A stretch of 64,000 nucleotides of DNA from DASTQL01 sp035462375 (GTDB taxonomy: Bacteria; Actinomycetota; Actinomycetes; Jiangellales; Jiangellaceae), in NCBI GenBank assembly GCA_035462375.1, contig DATHUJ010000048.1, positions 1 to 64,000 of the forward strand, written 5' to 3'. Positions 36,989-45,604 of this stretch are shown one piece after another. A model generated the notes under the pieces. That model had not been told where the DNA came from. It ran no database searches and worked only from the letters and a program-made list of their open reading frames with translations. Each line of letters opens with the position of its first letter. Positions within the stretch are counted from its first letter, which is position 1. Position numbers and translations under genes: made by a program.

Positions 36989-37714
36989 ATGCCCACACCT
37001 GTGCCCGGCTTCCAGGTCACCACCCCGTACGGGAAGAAGCCGAAGGACCGCACCTACTGGCAGGCCCGCGGGTTCCACACCGGCGACGACTACGCCACCC
37101 GCCGGACCCACGCACCGGTCGTCGCGACCCGCGACGGCGTCGTGGTGGGAGCCGGCTTCGGCATCGGCGGCAAGGCCCTCGGCAACGTGGTCGTCGTGAA
37201 GACCGGCAACGTCTTCCACAACTACTGCCACCCTGCACACGATCACCGTCCGCCGCGGCCAGAGCGTCAGAGCCGGGACCGGCTCGGCACGGTCGGCCAG
37301 ACGGGCAGCGGGGCTCGCGGCATCCACCTGCACTACGAGGAGCGCGTCGGCGTCAACGACATCCGCCACTGCCGTCCGCCGGAGTTCAACCGTGGGACCG
37401 CGGCGCCTGTCGTCGCTGCCCGGTCCGCACCCGCCGCAGCCGCGGCCGTGAAGAAGGTCTACCTGTCCAAGCTGCGGTTCGGGGTCGGCAAGCACGACCC
37501 GAGCACCTCGGTGAAGCACCTGCAGGCGCGCTTCAACCAGTACACCCGCTTCGGCGGGCTACCCGTGACCGGCTACTTCGGTCCGCAGACCCTGGAGCGG
37601 GTGAAGAAGCTTCAGATCGAGCTCGGCGACCGCCCGGACGGGGAGCTCGGCCCCAAGCAGGCGGGCAAGCTGATGCCGCCGAACCTCGGCTACCAGATCA
37701 TCAAGGACATCTGA
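36989..37714 (+). CDS. M23-type peptidase with peptidoglycan-binding domain, with internal frame damage
   Basis: A 241-residue protein. The first half is M23-like: RGFHTGDDYATR gives the H-x3-D zinc pair and RGIHLHYEE the H-x-H pair, and a Peptidoglycan_binding_1-type domain follows (residues ~150-235: TSVKHLQARFNQYTRFGGLPVTGYFGPQ). No signal peptide is seen, as in phage-like endolysins. Residues ~82-98 (CHPAHDHRPPRP...) do not fit the family. Reading the other frame from about 37233 to 37280 gives CHLHTITVRRGQSVRAGTRL, which fits M23 exactly. So a one-base gain and a one-base loss appear to have changed the middle. It may be inactive or a sequencing error. Confidence 0.8.
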   Translation: MPTPVPGFQVTTPYGKKPKDRTYWQARGFHTGDDYATRRTHAPVVATRDGVVVGAGFGIGGKALGNVVVVKTGNVFHNYCHPAHDHRPPRPERQSRDRLGTVGQTGSGARGIHLHYEERVGVNDIRHCRPPEFNRGTAAPVVAARSAPAAAAAVKKVYLSKLRFGVGKHDPSTSVKHLQARFNQYTRFGGLPVTGYFGPQTLERVKKLQIELGDRPDGELGPKQAGKLMPPNLGYQIIKDI

Positions 37715-37724
37715 CGACACAGGC

Positions 37725-37850
37725 GGTGGTGGCGCGACCAGGTCACCCCGCGGCCACCACCGTGGTCATCTCCTCCACCGTACGGACGGTGGTGGCGCGA
37801 CCGGGTCACCCCGCGGCCACCGCCGCAGTCATCTCCTCCACCGTACGGAC
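37725..37850. repeat. Two tandem 63-bp copies at the 3' end of the isochorismatase gene
   Basis: 37725-37787 and 37788-37850 differ at only four positions. On the minus strand each codes for a TVRTVEEMT..VAAG-stop tail. The right copy is the actual C-terminus of the isochorismatase; the left one follows its stop in the same frame. The unit length is a multiple of three. Confidence 0.92.
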
Positions 37851-38402
37851 GGTGGCGAAGCGCCCCGCGAGCGCGTAGACCGTCCGCTCAATCACCGCGT
37901 CGGCCGACAGGGTCCGCGGGTCGGCGAGGACCTCGGCCACCGTGCGGCCCTCGGGTGCCTCCGGGTGCTCGATCGGCATGGTCGCCGTGGCGTCCACCAC
38001 GAACGTGACGTCGTAGCCCAGGTCGGACGCCAGCCGGGCCGTGGTCTCGCAGCACTGCTCGGTCCGGATGCCGCACACGACCACGTGCCTGATGCCCTGC
38101 TCGTCGAGCCGCTGCTGCAGGTCGGTCGTGGTGAACGCGTTGTGCACCGTCTTGACCAGCACCGGCTCGTCCCCCGGATCGGCCAGGCCGTCCATCAGCC
38201 GGACGTGCCCACGAGCGGGGTCGAAGACGTTGCCGGTCCCCGGTTCGGCGTGCAGCACCCAGACCACGAGGTCCCCGCTGTCGCGGGCGGCCCGGACCAG
38301 CCGGTTGACCTTGTCGGCCACGTCGGGGTCGGAGACGGCCTCCCAGCTGGACCGCTGCCGGAAGGACTCCTGGACGTCGACGACGACGAGTGCGCTCCTC
38401 AT
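37806..38402 (-). CDS. Isochorismatase-family cysteine hydrolase
   Basis: A 198-residue protein with the full triad of the family: D9 (VVVDVQ), K84 (VLVKTVHNAF) and C117 (GIRTEQCCETT). The oxyanion-forming cis-peptide precedes the Cys. Members cleave isochorismate, nicotinamide, ureidoacrylate and other small amides or vinyl ethers; the exact substrate is unclear. The ATG at 38402 is the normal start. The last 18 codons are repeated after the stop as a 63-bp duplication. Confidence 0.92.
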   Translation of the reverse strand: MRSALVVVDVQESFRQRSSWEAVSDPDVADKVNRLVRAARDSGDLVVWVLHAEPGTGNVFDPARGHVRLMDGLADPGDEPVLVKTVHNAFTTTDLQQRLDEQGIRHVVVCGIRTEQCCETTARLASDLGYDVTFVVDATATMPIEHPEAPEGRTVAEVLADPRTLSADAVIERTVYALAGRFATVRTVEEMTAAVAAG

Positions 38403-38470
38403 GCCCCGATCCTCAGGGGTCGGACGTCCCCGCGACAGACGGCATCCTGCCGACAAGCGTGCCGATCCGG

Positions 38471-39985
38471 TCAGCCCCGGGACCACCTGGCCAGGTAGCC
38501 CTCGGCGTCCACCCTCCGTTCGCCGGCCTGACCCACGTACCCGTCCGGCCGTACCACGACGTACCGGCCGGCTGCGGCGAGCCGGCGTGGCGCGCCGTCC
38601 AGGCGGTGCACGGTGACCGGCCCGCCCGGGAGGCGCGGGGGCGAGGCCCCGCCCGTGACCAGGACGTGGAAGCCGGGGCCCGCCACCAGCTCGTGCAGGC
38701 GGACTGCCCGGCCCTCCACCCGTGCGGGGGCGTCGGGGAGCCGGTCGCCGGGGAGGAGACCGCGACGGCTGCCGGTGGACGCGACGGCGGGGCTCCCCCG
38801 GTAGCCGACGGAGAGCTGCGCCACGCGGCGGAACGCTGCCGAGCGCACCGGCAGCCGCATCACCAGCGGCGCCAGCCTGGGCAGCACGTGGGTGCGGACG
38901 GCGGCAGCGCGCCGGGTCGTGGCCACGGTGTAGAGCCGGTCGGTGAGCCGCAGGACCTCCCGGCCGGCCGGGAGCCGCTCGGCCTCGTACGAGTCGAGGA
39001 GCTCCGGCGGTGCGGAGCCCCGGGCGACGAGGGCCAGCTTCCAGCCGAGGTTCCAGGCGTCCTGGATGCCGGTGTTCATGCCCTGCCCCCCGGCCGGGCT
39101 GTGCACGTGTGCGGCGTCACCGGCGAGGAAGACCGACCCGGCGCCGTAGGCGGCCGCCTGCCGGCAGGCGACGCCGAAGTCGTCGAGCCAGGCCGGGTCG
39201 CGGAGGACCAGCTGCCCTCGGGTGACCTCGTCCACCAGTCGTTGCAGCACCGGCAGCGTCACCGGGCCGGCACGTCGGTCCCCGGGCTGCCCGCGGGTGG
39301 CGACCAGGCGCCAGGTCGTGGGTGAGCCGAGCGGGAAGAGGAAGAGCAGGCCGCGGGGCCCGAACCAGGTGTGCAGCGCCCCGGCCTCGATCGGGCCATC
39401 CGCCTCGAGGTCCGCGAGCACGAACGCCTGCTCGTAGGCCTTGCCCCGAAAGGGGATGCCCACGAGCCCGCGGACCGCGCTGTGGGCGCCGTCGCAGCCC
39501 ACCACGTAGGCGGCCCGGCAGGTGGACGTGCCGTCCGGCCCTGCCAGCTGCGCCACGGCCCTACCCCCGTGGCGTTCCAGGTCGACCAGCTCGACGCCGC
39601 GCTCGACCTTGACGCCGCGCGACGTCAGGTGGTCGGCGAGGGCGGACTCCGTCTCGGCCTGGGAGACGAACAAGATGTACGGGAACTCGGTGTCGCCCAC
39701 ACCGGCGTCGAAGAGCGGCACCCTCGAGCTCGTGCCGCTGCCGTGCAGGACGAGCTGGACGGCCGGGTTTCCCCGCGCGACGAGCCGGTCTGTCACGCCG
39801 GTCCCGCGGAGCACCTCCAGCGTCCGCGCCTGCACCGCCAGGGCCCGCGACTCGTGCACCTGGTCGGGGTCCCGGTCGACGATCCGGACGGACGCGCCGT
39901 GCCGGTGCGTCTGGGCCGCGAGCGCCAGACCCGTCGGTCCCGCCCCCACGACCAGGACGTCGACGTCTCCCCCCGGACTCCTCAC
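38471..39985 (-). CDS. FAD-dependent aromatic monooxygenase (PHBH/PheA-like)
   Basis: A 504-residue class A flavoprotein hydroxylase. The FAD Rossmann motif VVGAGPTGLALA is at the N-terminus, the DG motif in VVGCDGAHSAVRGLVG, and GD motif in FLAGDAAHVHSPAGGQGMNTGIQDA. A thioredoxin-fold C-terminal tail (residues ~400-504) is typical of the group that hydroxylates aromatic or polyketide substrates. The substrate is unknown. The GTG at 39985 has TACGTT 6 nt upstream. Transcribed away from the TIGR03086 gene, and separated from the isochorismatase gene start by 68 bp. Confidence 0.92.
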   Translation of the reverse strand: MRSPGGDVDVLVVGAGPTGLALAAQTHRHGASVRIVDRDPDQVHESRALAVQARTLEVLRGTGVTDRLVARGNPAVQLVLHGSGTSSRVPLFDAGVGDTEFPYILFVSQAETESALADHLTSRGVKVERGVELVDLERHGGRAVAQLAGPDGTSTCRAAYVVGCDGAHSAVRGLVGIPFRGKAYEQAFVLADLEADGPIEAGALHTWFGPRGLLFLFPLGSPTTWRLVATRGQPGDRRAGPVTLPVLQRLVDEVTRGQLVLRDPAWLDDFGVACRQAAAYGAGSVFLAGDAAHVHSPAGGQGMNTGIQDAWNLGWKLALVARGSAPPELLDSYEAERLPAGREVLRLTDRLYTVATTRRAAAVRTHVLPRLAPLVMRLPVRSAAFRRVAQLSVGYRGSPAVASTGSRRGLLPGDRLPDAPARVEGRAVRLHELVAGPGFHVLVTGGASPPRLPGGPVTVHRLDGAPRRLAAAGRYVVVRPDGYVGQAGERRVDAEGYLARWSRG

Positions 39986-39991
39986 CCCGTC

Positions 39992-39997
39992 AACGTA
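39992..39997 (-). promoter_or_regulatory. -10 box of leaderless promoter for the FAD monooxygenase
   Basis: TACGTT on the minus strand, 6 nt before the GTG at 39985. Confidence 0.5.
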
Positions 39998-40100
39998 CGC
40001 GATGGGGTGTTTGTCCGGCCTCGCGTGCCCCGGACCGATGAGTGCCGGGCGGTCGAGCGGTCTATCCAGCGGAGGACCGACGGACGAAGGGAAACGCGCC

Positions 40101-40727
40101 GTGCCGACGATGCTCGACCTGCACCCACCCGCGCGGGTGGTGGCCGCCCTGCTGGACGGGGTGCGCGACGACCAGCTGTCCGACCCGACGCCGTGCGCCC
40201 GCTACCCGGTCGCGGCCCTGCTGGACCACCTGATGGGGCTCACGACCGCCTTCACCCTGGCCGCCCGGAAGTCGACCGCCGCCGAGGCGCTGGCGGGCGA
40301 GTCCCGTCCAGGCGAGGCCTCCGCCGCACACCTGTCCCCGGGCTGGCGTACCGAGCTCCCCCGGCGTCTGCGGGGGCTCGCCGAGGCGTGGCAGGACCCC
40401 GGTGCGTGGGAGGGCATGGCGGCGGCGGGAGGAGTGACGCTCCCGGCCGACGTGATGGGCGCCGTGGCCGTCGACGAGCTGGTGATCCACGGGTGGGACC
40501 TGGCCAGGGCCACCGGGCAGCGCTTCACCTGCGACGCCGCGAGCACGCAGGCGGTCTTCACCTTCACCTCGATCGCGGCCCGTCCGGAGGAGGCCGAGGG
40601 GCGCCAGGGCGTCTTCGGCCCGGTCGTGGAGGTGCCGGCCGACGCGCCCCTGCTGGAGCGGGCGCTCGGGCTGAGCGGCCGGGACCCTGCCTGGTCCCCG
40701 CAAGGGGCCCAGCACCCCACCCGGTGA
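40101..40727 (+). CDS. TIGR03086-type DinB/maleylpyruvate-isomerase-like metal-binding protein
   Basis: A 208-residue four-helix-bundle protein. The metal ligands fit the family: LLDHLMGL near residue 45 and VAVDELVIHGWDLARATG, with H of the HGWDL motif. VRDDQLSDPTPCARYPVAALLDHL is the standard N-terminal helix pair. These actinobacterial proteins are related to mycothiol-dependent enzymes; the substrate is unknown. GTG at 40101 was chosen, but ATG at 40110 is possible; AAGG is upstream. Confidence 0.87.
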   Translation: MPTMLDLHPPARVVAALLDGVRDDQLSDPTPCARYPVAALLDHLMGLTTAFTLAARKSTAAEALAGESRPGEASAAHLSPGWRTELPRRLRGLAEAWQDPGAWEGMAAAGGVTLPADVMGAVAVDELVIHGWDLARATGQRFTCDAASTQAVFTFTSIAARPEEAEGRQGVFGPVVEVPADAPLLERALGLSGRDPAWSPQGAQHPTR

Positions 40728-40755
40728 CCGCCCGGGGCTCGCCCAGCGGGGTGGG

Positions 40756-41970
40756 TCAGGCGGCCCGGGCCGAGGGCTCCGCGGAGGAGCGCCACCACCC
40801 GAGGAGCGCCAGCGCGCCGATGGCCGCGCTGAGCACGAAGGGTGCGTCCAGCCCCCGTACGGAGGCGAGTGCGCCACCGGCCACCGCCCCGGCGGCGCTC
40901 CCCCCGTAGACCAGGGTCCGCCAGGACGCCGTGACCCGGCCCAGCAGCGCGTCGGGGACCAGCCGGTGCCGCAGCGACACGGCCACCACGTTGAAGACCC
41001 CGAACGCACCGCTCGTCGCCACGACGACGGTGACGGCGGCCCAGAGCTCCGGGGCGACGAGCAGCAGCACCGGCGCCATGGTGGCCACGGCCATGGCCCA
41101 GAGCAGGACGCTCCGGTGTCGCCGTCCCGAGACCAGCCGGTCGGCAGCGAAGGCCCCGGCTAGCCCTCCCGCCGCGCCGACGGCCAGGAGGACGCCGAAG
41201 CCGACCGGGCCGAGGGCCAGCCGCTGCTGCGTGTACAGGACGAAGATCGCGAACCAGGCGCTGTCGGCGACCGCGACCGCCAGGCCGGCGAGGACGAGCG
41301 CCCGGAGCCGGCGGTGCCGAGCCAGCCATCGGATCCCCGCCCGGACGCCGGCGGGGATCGCAGCGGCGTCCGCGGCGGCCGTGTCGCGCACGGCGAGGGC
41401 CGCCGCCGGGAGGCTGAGGACCAGCAGCACGGCCAGCGCGAGGGCACCGCTGTTGGCCACGAACGGCAGGGCCACGCCGGCGCCGAAGAGCGCCGCCCCG
41501 ACGAGTGGGCCGACGAACTCGTTCCCGGCGACCTCACCGGCGACCAGTCGGCCGTTGGCGCGCTCGAGCAGAGCGCGCGGGACGAGGCGGGGGATGGTCG
41601 ACTGGGCCGCGGTGTCGCGGACGGTCTCCCCCACGCCGAGGAGGAACGCTGCGACGGCGACGGCCTCGATCGTCGCCCGGTCGGTGGCGATCGCCGCGAC
41701 CAGGGCGCCGAGCACGAGCACGCGGCCGAGGTCCGCCGACACCATGAGGAACCGCCGGCTGCGCCGGTCCGCCAGGGAGCCGGCGACCAGACCGGTGACG
41801 AGCCACGGCAGCGTGGCCGCGGCGGCGACCACCGCCACCATGGCCGGCTCGTCCGACAGCGCTGCCGCCAGCAGCGGGAAGGCCGCGACGCGGATCCCGT
41901 CGCCGACGTTCGCCAGCACCGCGGCGGCCCAGAACCGCCAGAAGCGACGACCCAAGGTCACCCGCCGCAC
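40756..41970 (-). CDS. MFS transporter, EntS-like
   Basis: 404 residues with about 12 spans. The N-terminal FWRFWAAAVLANVGDGIRVAAFPLLA and the loop 2-3 motif GSLADRRSRR identify a major facilitator of the DHA3/EntS-type exporters. It probably exports a small hydrophobic compound or siderophore-like molecule. Its GTG start overlaps the last 13 nt of the small membrane gene, so the two may be translationally coupled. Confidence 0.9.
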   Translation of the reverse strand: MRRVTLGRRFWRFWAAAVLANVGDGIRVAAFPLLAAALSDEPAMVAVVAAAATLPWLVTGLVAGSLADRRSRRFLMVSADLGRVLVLGALVAAIATDRATIEAVAVAAFLLGVGETVRDTAAQSTIPRLVPRALLERANGRLVAGEVAGNEFVGPLVGAALFGAGVALPFVANSGALALAVLLVLSLPAAALAVRDTAAADAAAIPAGVRAGIRWLARHRRLRALVLAGLAVAVADSAWFAIFVLYTQQRLALGPVGFGVLLAVGAAGGLAGAFAADRLVSGRRHRSVLLWAMAVATMAPVLLLVAPELWAAVTVVVATSGAFGVFNVVAVSLRHRLVPDALLGRVTASWRTLVYGGSAAGAVAGGALASVRGLDAPFVLSAAIGALALLGWWRSSAEPSARAA

Positions 41971-42278
41971 GCTACCGGGGCGACCACCTCCGGCTCCGGC
42001 GCGGGCGGGTCGCGGGAGTCGCTGTCACCGTTGAGGACGCCGCCCATGAGTGCGACCGCAATCGCGAACGCGACCGCCAGGGCCGCCCCGAGGAGCAGCA
42101 ACGGGCCGAGGACCGCGGCCACCGCCGCGAGGATGGCGCCGACGGCACGGACCAGGATGAAGACGACGACCACGGCTAGGACGGCCAGCACCAGACCGCC
42201 GCCGGCGCCGTCGTCCAGGACCGGCAACCCGGCGGCCAGGTCGTTCACGGAGAGCGAGGAGAGGGCTACAGTGGCCAT
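41958..42278 (-). CDS. Small membrane protein of unknown function
   Basis: 106 residues with two long hydrophobic spans (GLVLAVLAVVVVFILVRAVG and VLGPLLLLGAALAVAFAIAV) and a short charged, Pro-rich tail ending CGG. Nothing else is recognised. It may serve with the MFS transporter, which overlaps its 3' end. Confidence 0.6.
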   Translation of the reverse strand: MATVALSSLSVNDLAAGLPVLDDGAGGGLVLAVLAVVVVFILVRAVGAILAAVAAVLGPLLLLGAALAVAFAIAVALMGGVLNGDSDSRDPPAPEPEVVAPVACGG

Positions 42279-42679
42279 GACGGAGTTCTCCGTTCGGGCC
42301 TAGGTGTCGCGGACGGACCGAGGTCCGTCGTGGGAGAGTTGCAGGCGCCCCCGGGTTCCGCTGCCAACGTTGTCCGGGGGTGCTTGCCTGTCAGGGCCGA
42401 TGAGCCCGTCGGGCCCAGCCGTTCACGTTCCCCAGTGCGCGAAGCGCTGCTGTCCCCCTCGGCCGCCCCACTCGACCACTCCCCTCCACTGGAGTTCACT
42501 CCCAGTACGGTGAAGTTGTGTCGTTACCGATGGCTAGAATGTACAGGCGTGTCTACTGGACATCAAGACTGAATGCTGTAGCGTGAAGTCCCGTCCACAT
42601 CGTGAACTTTGCCGGTGGATCGGCGTACGGCGCAGTCACTGAACTCCACTGAAGTCGCCGCACGGAGGTGGCGGGACCC
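42279..42679. other. 401-bp regulatory region between small membrane gene and XRE regulator
   Basis: Less G+C-rich than its surroundings. It contains the inverted TGGAGTTCA/TGAACTCCA pair and several promoter-like boxes, for example TGGACA then TAGCGT about 16 nt apart (42557-42584). No coding sequence is supported. Confidence 0.55.
42490..42648. promoter_or_regulatory. Inverted operator-like pair upstream of XRE regulator
   Basis: TGGAGTTCA at 42490-42498 and its exact reverse complement TGAACTCCA at 42640-42648, extended to 12 of 14 matching bases. The second site is 31 bp before the ATG of the XRE gene. They may be binding sites for autoregulation. Confidence 0.5.
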
Positions 42680-43744
42680 ATGTCCTTCGACCCCACTCCC
42701 ACTTCCGCCCTCGCTCGCCGTCTGCACGGGCTGCGCACCCGGCAGTGGCCGCGGCACCGGGTGACCCAGCGGGTCCTGGCCGACGCGTTGGGCGGACTGT
42801 CCACGTCGACCATCTCGTCGTACGAGAACGGCTCCATCGTGCCGCCGGACGAGCGGCTGCACGACTACGCGACGTTCTTCGCGACCCCGCGCTCCTTCAC
42901 CGAGGGCGGCCCAGGGCTGTTGCCGGAGGACGGGCTGAGTGAGGCGGAACGGGTGCAGCGCAAGGAGCTCTACGAGGAGCTGCTGTCGTTGCGGGGCACC
43001 GACGGGACGGAGCAGCAGGTGGGGTCCGCCTCGGGGGCGGCGCGCCGCACGTGGCGGTTCCCCGACCGCGTGCCCGTCCGCGTCATCTGCGGCGATCTGC
43101 CGGAGAAGGACCGGTCCCCGTTGGCCCACCCGTCCTCGCTGAACTACACGGAGCTGCGGTCCTTCGCCGACCTGGACGCCCTCGTCGAGCTCTTCGGGCA
43201 CCTGCGCATGGAGAACCCGCACAGCGACGTCCGCTACCGGCGGTCCGGGAACCTCGAGAGGCTGGTCGCCGACGACATCTCCGGTCACCTGGTGCTGCTC
43301 GGGGCGGACTGGAACGAGGCGACCGAGTGGGTGGTCCTCCGCCAGGACCTGCCCGTCTCCCAGGTCCGGGACCCGGCGGTCGGTGACGGGCTCGTCTTCG
43401 AGGTGACCGAGGGCGGCAAGGAGCAGCGCTTCCTTCCCGTGGTCTCCCAGCGCCTCGGCCTGGTGGAGGACGTGGGTCTGATCTACCGCATGCCCAACCC
43501 GCACAACACCGCCTACTCGCTCACCATCGTCAGCGGGGTCTACTCGAGGGGCGTCCTGGGCGCTGTCCGCTGCCTGACGGATGCGCGCCTACGCGACCGC
43601 AACGAGGCCTACCTCGCCAACCGCTTCGGCGACGCGCCCGAGTTCGGGGTCCTCGTCCGGGTGCCCGTCCTGGGCGGCAGCGCCGTCACTCCCGACCTCA
43701 CCAACCCCGGCATCCGCCTCCGCGAATGGCCGCCGTCCACGTGA
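42680..43744 (+). CDS. XRE-family regulator with long conserved C-terminal domain
   Basis: 354 residues. Residues ~8-75 are an HTH_3/XRE domain (VTQRVLADALGGLSTSTISSYENGSIVPP). After a charged linker comes a ~230-residue domain with DVRYRRSGNLERLVADDISG, HLVLLGADWNEATEWV and NPHNTAYSLTIVSGVYSRG, ending AVRCLTDARLRDRNEAYLANRF. LLGADWN looks like a nucleotide-binding turn, but I cannot name the domain. It would bind DNA and a ligand, and be cytosolic. The ATG at 42680 has GGAGG 10 nt upstream. A regulator whose effector domain is unassigned. Confidence 0.78.
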   Translation: MSFDPTPTSALARRLHGLRTRQWPRHRVTQRVLADALGGLSTSTISSYENGSIVPPDERLHDYATFFATPRSFTEGGPGLLPEDGLSEAERVQRKELYEELLSLRGTDGTEQQVGSASGAARRTWRFPDRVPVRVICGDLPEKDRSPLAHPSSLNYTELRSFADLDALVELFGHLRMENPHSDVRYRRSGNLERLVADDISGHLVLLGADWNEATEWVVLRQDLPVSQVRDPAVGDGLVFEVTEGGKEQRFLPVVSQRLGLVEDVGLIYRMPNPHNTAYSLTIVSGVYSRGVLGAVRCLTDARLRDRNEAYLANRFGDAPEFGVLVRVPVLGGSAVTPDLTNPGIRLREWPPST

Positions 43745-43840
43745 CTGCTCCCCGGTTGCCCCTTGACGCGGCGGCGTCACGGGAGGTGGCTGGAGGCCAG
43801 CGCGCCGGTCCGGCTGGTGCGCGGACGAGGGAGGCGGGGA

Positions 43841-45448
43841 ATGGCCGATCGGCGGTGCGACCGCACGACGCCCAGCGAGGTGGAGATCCGGGACAGGCCG
43901 CGGGAGCCGGTCTCGGACCCGACCCTCGGGATCTCGGTGCCTGCGGGAGGAGAGCGGAAGGCGAGCCACCGGCTCGTGACGATCGGTGACTCGCTGACGC
44001 ATGGGTTCATGAGCGGGGCGATCTACCGCACGGACCTGTCGTGGCCGGCCATCGTCGCCTACGAGCTCGGCCTGCAGTCTGACGACTTCCGCTTCCCGGT
44101 GTACGAGTGGCCCACCGGACCGGGTGGGCTCCCCCTCGACCTCGAGCGGCTCGCCCGCGCCTTCGAGCACCGCTTCGGCCATCGTCTTGACTTCTGGGAG
44201 GTCGTCGGCGCCGCCCTGTGGGTGCAGTCGTACATGGACCGGGTCGAGGACCACTGGGAGCGGGGCGAGGGCTCGAAGACGCCGCCGACCGGCGCCCCCT
44301 TCCACAACCTGGCCGTCTACGGATGGGACGTCCTGGACGCCTGCCTGCTCACCGCAACCACGGTTTCGGCGCGGATCAAGACCCCGAAGGACGACCTCGT
44401 CTCCCAGATCGTCGAGAACAACGGGGACCGAGCCGGATGGGTCGTCCTGCAGCGGGCGCGCTCCGGGCGCCAGCCGCGCACCGTCCTGGAGGCGGCAGAG
44501 GCCATGGGCCGGGCCGCGGGGGGCATCGAGACCCTGGTGCTGGCCCTGGGCAGCAACAACGCCCTCGGCTCGGTCGTCGGGCTCAGGCCATGCTGGACCG
44601 GCGCCGACTACCTCGACCTCACACCGGAGAAGAGGTTGACCGCCAAGAGCGCCTACAACGTGTGGCGTCCTTCGCACTTCGCGGCCGACTGGGCCCTGCT
44701 GGTCGAGAGCGTCCGCCGGGTCAACGCCCGACACGTGATCGTCGCGACCGTCCCGTCGGTGACGATCGCCCCGATCGCCCGCGGCGTGTCGGGCAAGGTC
44801 CGCCCGGACTCCCGATACTTCCCCTACTACACCCGGCCGTGGATCGACGACGACGACTTCGACCCCGAGCGGGACCCGCACCTGACGGAGGACGAGGCCC
44901 GTGCGGTGGACTCGGCCATCGACGCGTACAACGAGACGATCGTCGCCTCCGTCGAGGCAGCCCGGCGCGAGGGACTCGACTGGTACGTGCTGGACATGGC
45001 CGGCCTGCTCGACCGGCTGGCTCGACGCCGCTACCTGGAGAGCCCGTGGGCACGGCCGAGCTGGTGGACCCCGTACGAGTTGCCCGCCGAGCTCGAGGCG
45101 CTGGACCCGGTGCCGAACACCCGGTTCTTCCGGTCCGGGCCGGGGGGTCGGACGGACGGCGGGCTCTTCTCGCTCGACGGCGTCCACCCGACGACGATCG
45201 GCTACGGGATCCTCGCGCAGGAGGTGGTCGAGGTGATGAAGACGGCCGGGGTCGCCTTCCTCGGCCGCGACGGTCAACCCCGCGACCCGGACACCGTCAA
45301 GGTGGACTTCGGCCGCCTGCTCCGGGCCGACACGCTGCTGCTGGACCCCCCGGCGGCGGTGTCGCCCACCCTCAGCCTGCTCGGCTGGCTCGACGAACGC
45401 ATCGACTGGGTGCGGCGCATCCTGCCCTTCGTGCCCTCGCCGCTCTGA
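43841..45448 (+). CDS. SGNH/GDSL-family hydrolase
   Basis: A 535-residue, much longer than the usual ~250-residue GDSL protein. Block I is TIGDSLTHGFMSGA with the nucleophile Ser, block III is LALGSNNALGSVVG with Asn, and block V is LFSLDGVHPTTIGYGILAQE with the D-x-x-H pair. The extra ~150 residues sit between blocks I and III and near the C-terminus. It has no signal peptide. It hydrolyses esters or thioesters of unknown nature. The ATG at 43841 has GAGGGAGG upstream. It follows the XRE regulator gene after 96 bp. Confidence 0.88.
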   Translation: MADRRCDRTTPSEVEIRDRPREPVSDPTLGISVPAGGERKASHRLVTIGDSLTHGFMSGAIYRTDLSWPAIVAYELGLQSDDFRFPVYEWPTGPGGLPLDLERLARAFEHRFGHRLDFWEVVGAALWVQSYMDRVEDHWERGEGSKTPPTGAPFHNLAVYGWDVLDACLLTATTVSARIKTPKDDLVSQIVENNGDRAGWVVLQRARSGRQPRTVLEAAEAMGRAAGGIETLVLALGSNNALGSVVGLRPCWTGADYLDLTPEKRLTAKSAYNVWRPSHFAADWALLVESVRRVNARHVIVATVPSVTIAPIARGVSGKVRPDSRYFPYYTRPWIDDDDFDPERDPHLTEDEARAVDSAIDAYNETIVASVEAARREGLDWYVLDMAGLLDRLARRRYLESPWARPSWWTPYELPAELEALDPVPNTRFFRSGPGGRTDGGLFSLDGVHPTTIGYGILAQEVVEVMKTAGVAFLGRDGQPRDPDTVKVDFGRLLRADTLLLDPPAAVSPTLSLLGWLDERIDWVRRILPFVPSPL

Positions 45449-45604
45449 CCCGCGGCGCGCCCCGCGCCGGGCTGCGCTTCCCCCGCACGGGGCAGCACCG
45501 AGTGAGACCAGGCCGGCAAAGACTCGACCGCCCGCCAGCTGAGCTTCATGCTGCGAGTACGGAACCGCCCGGCCGGGAGGCTGGGCTACGACGGAGGAGG
45601 TTCC

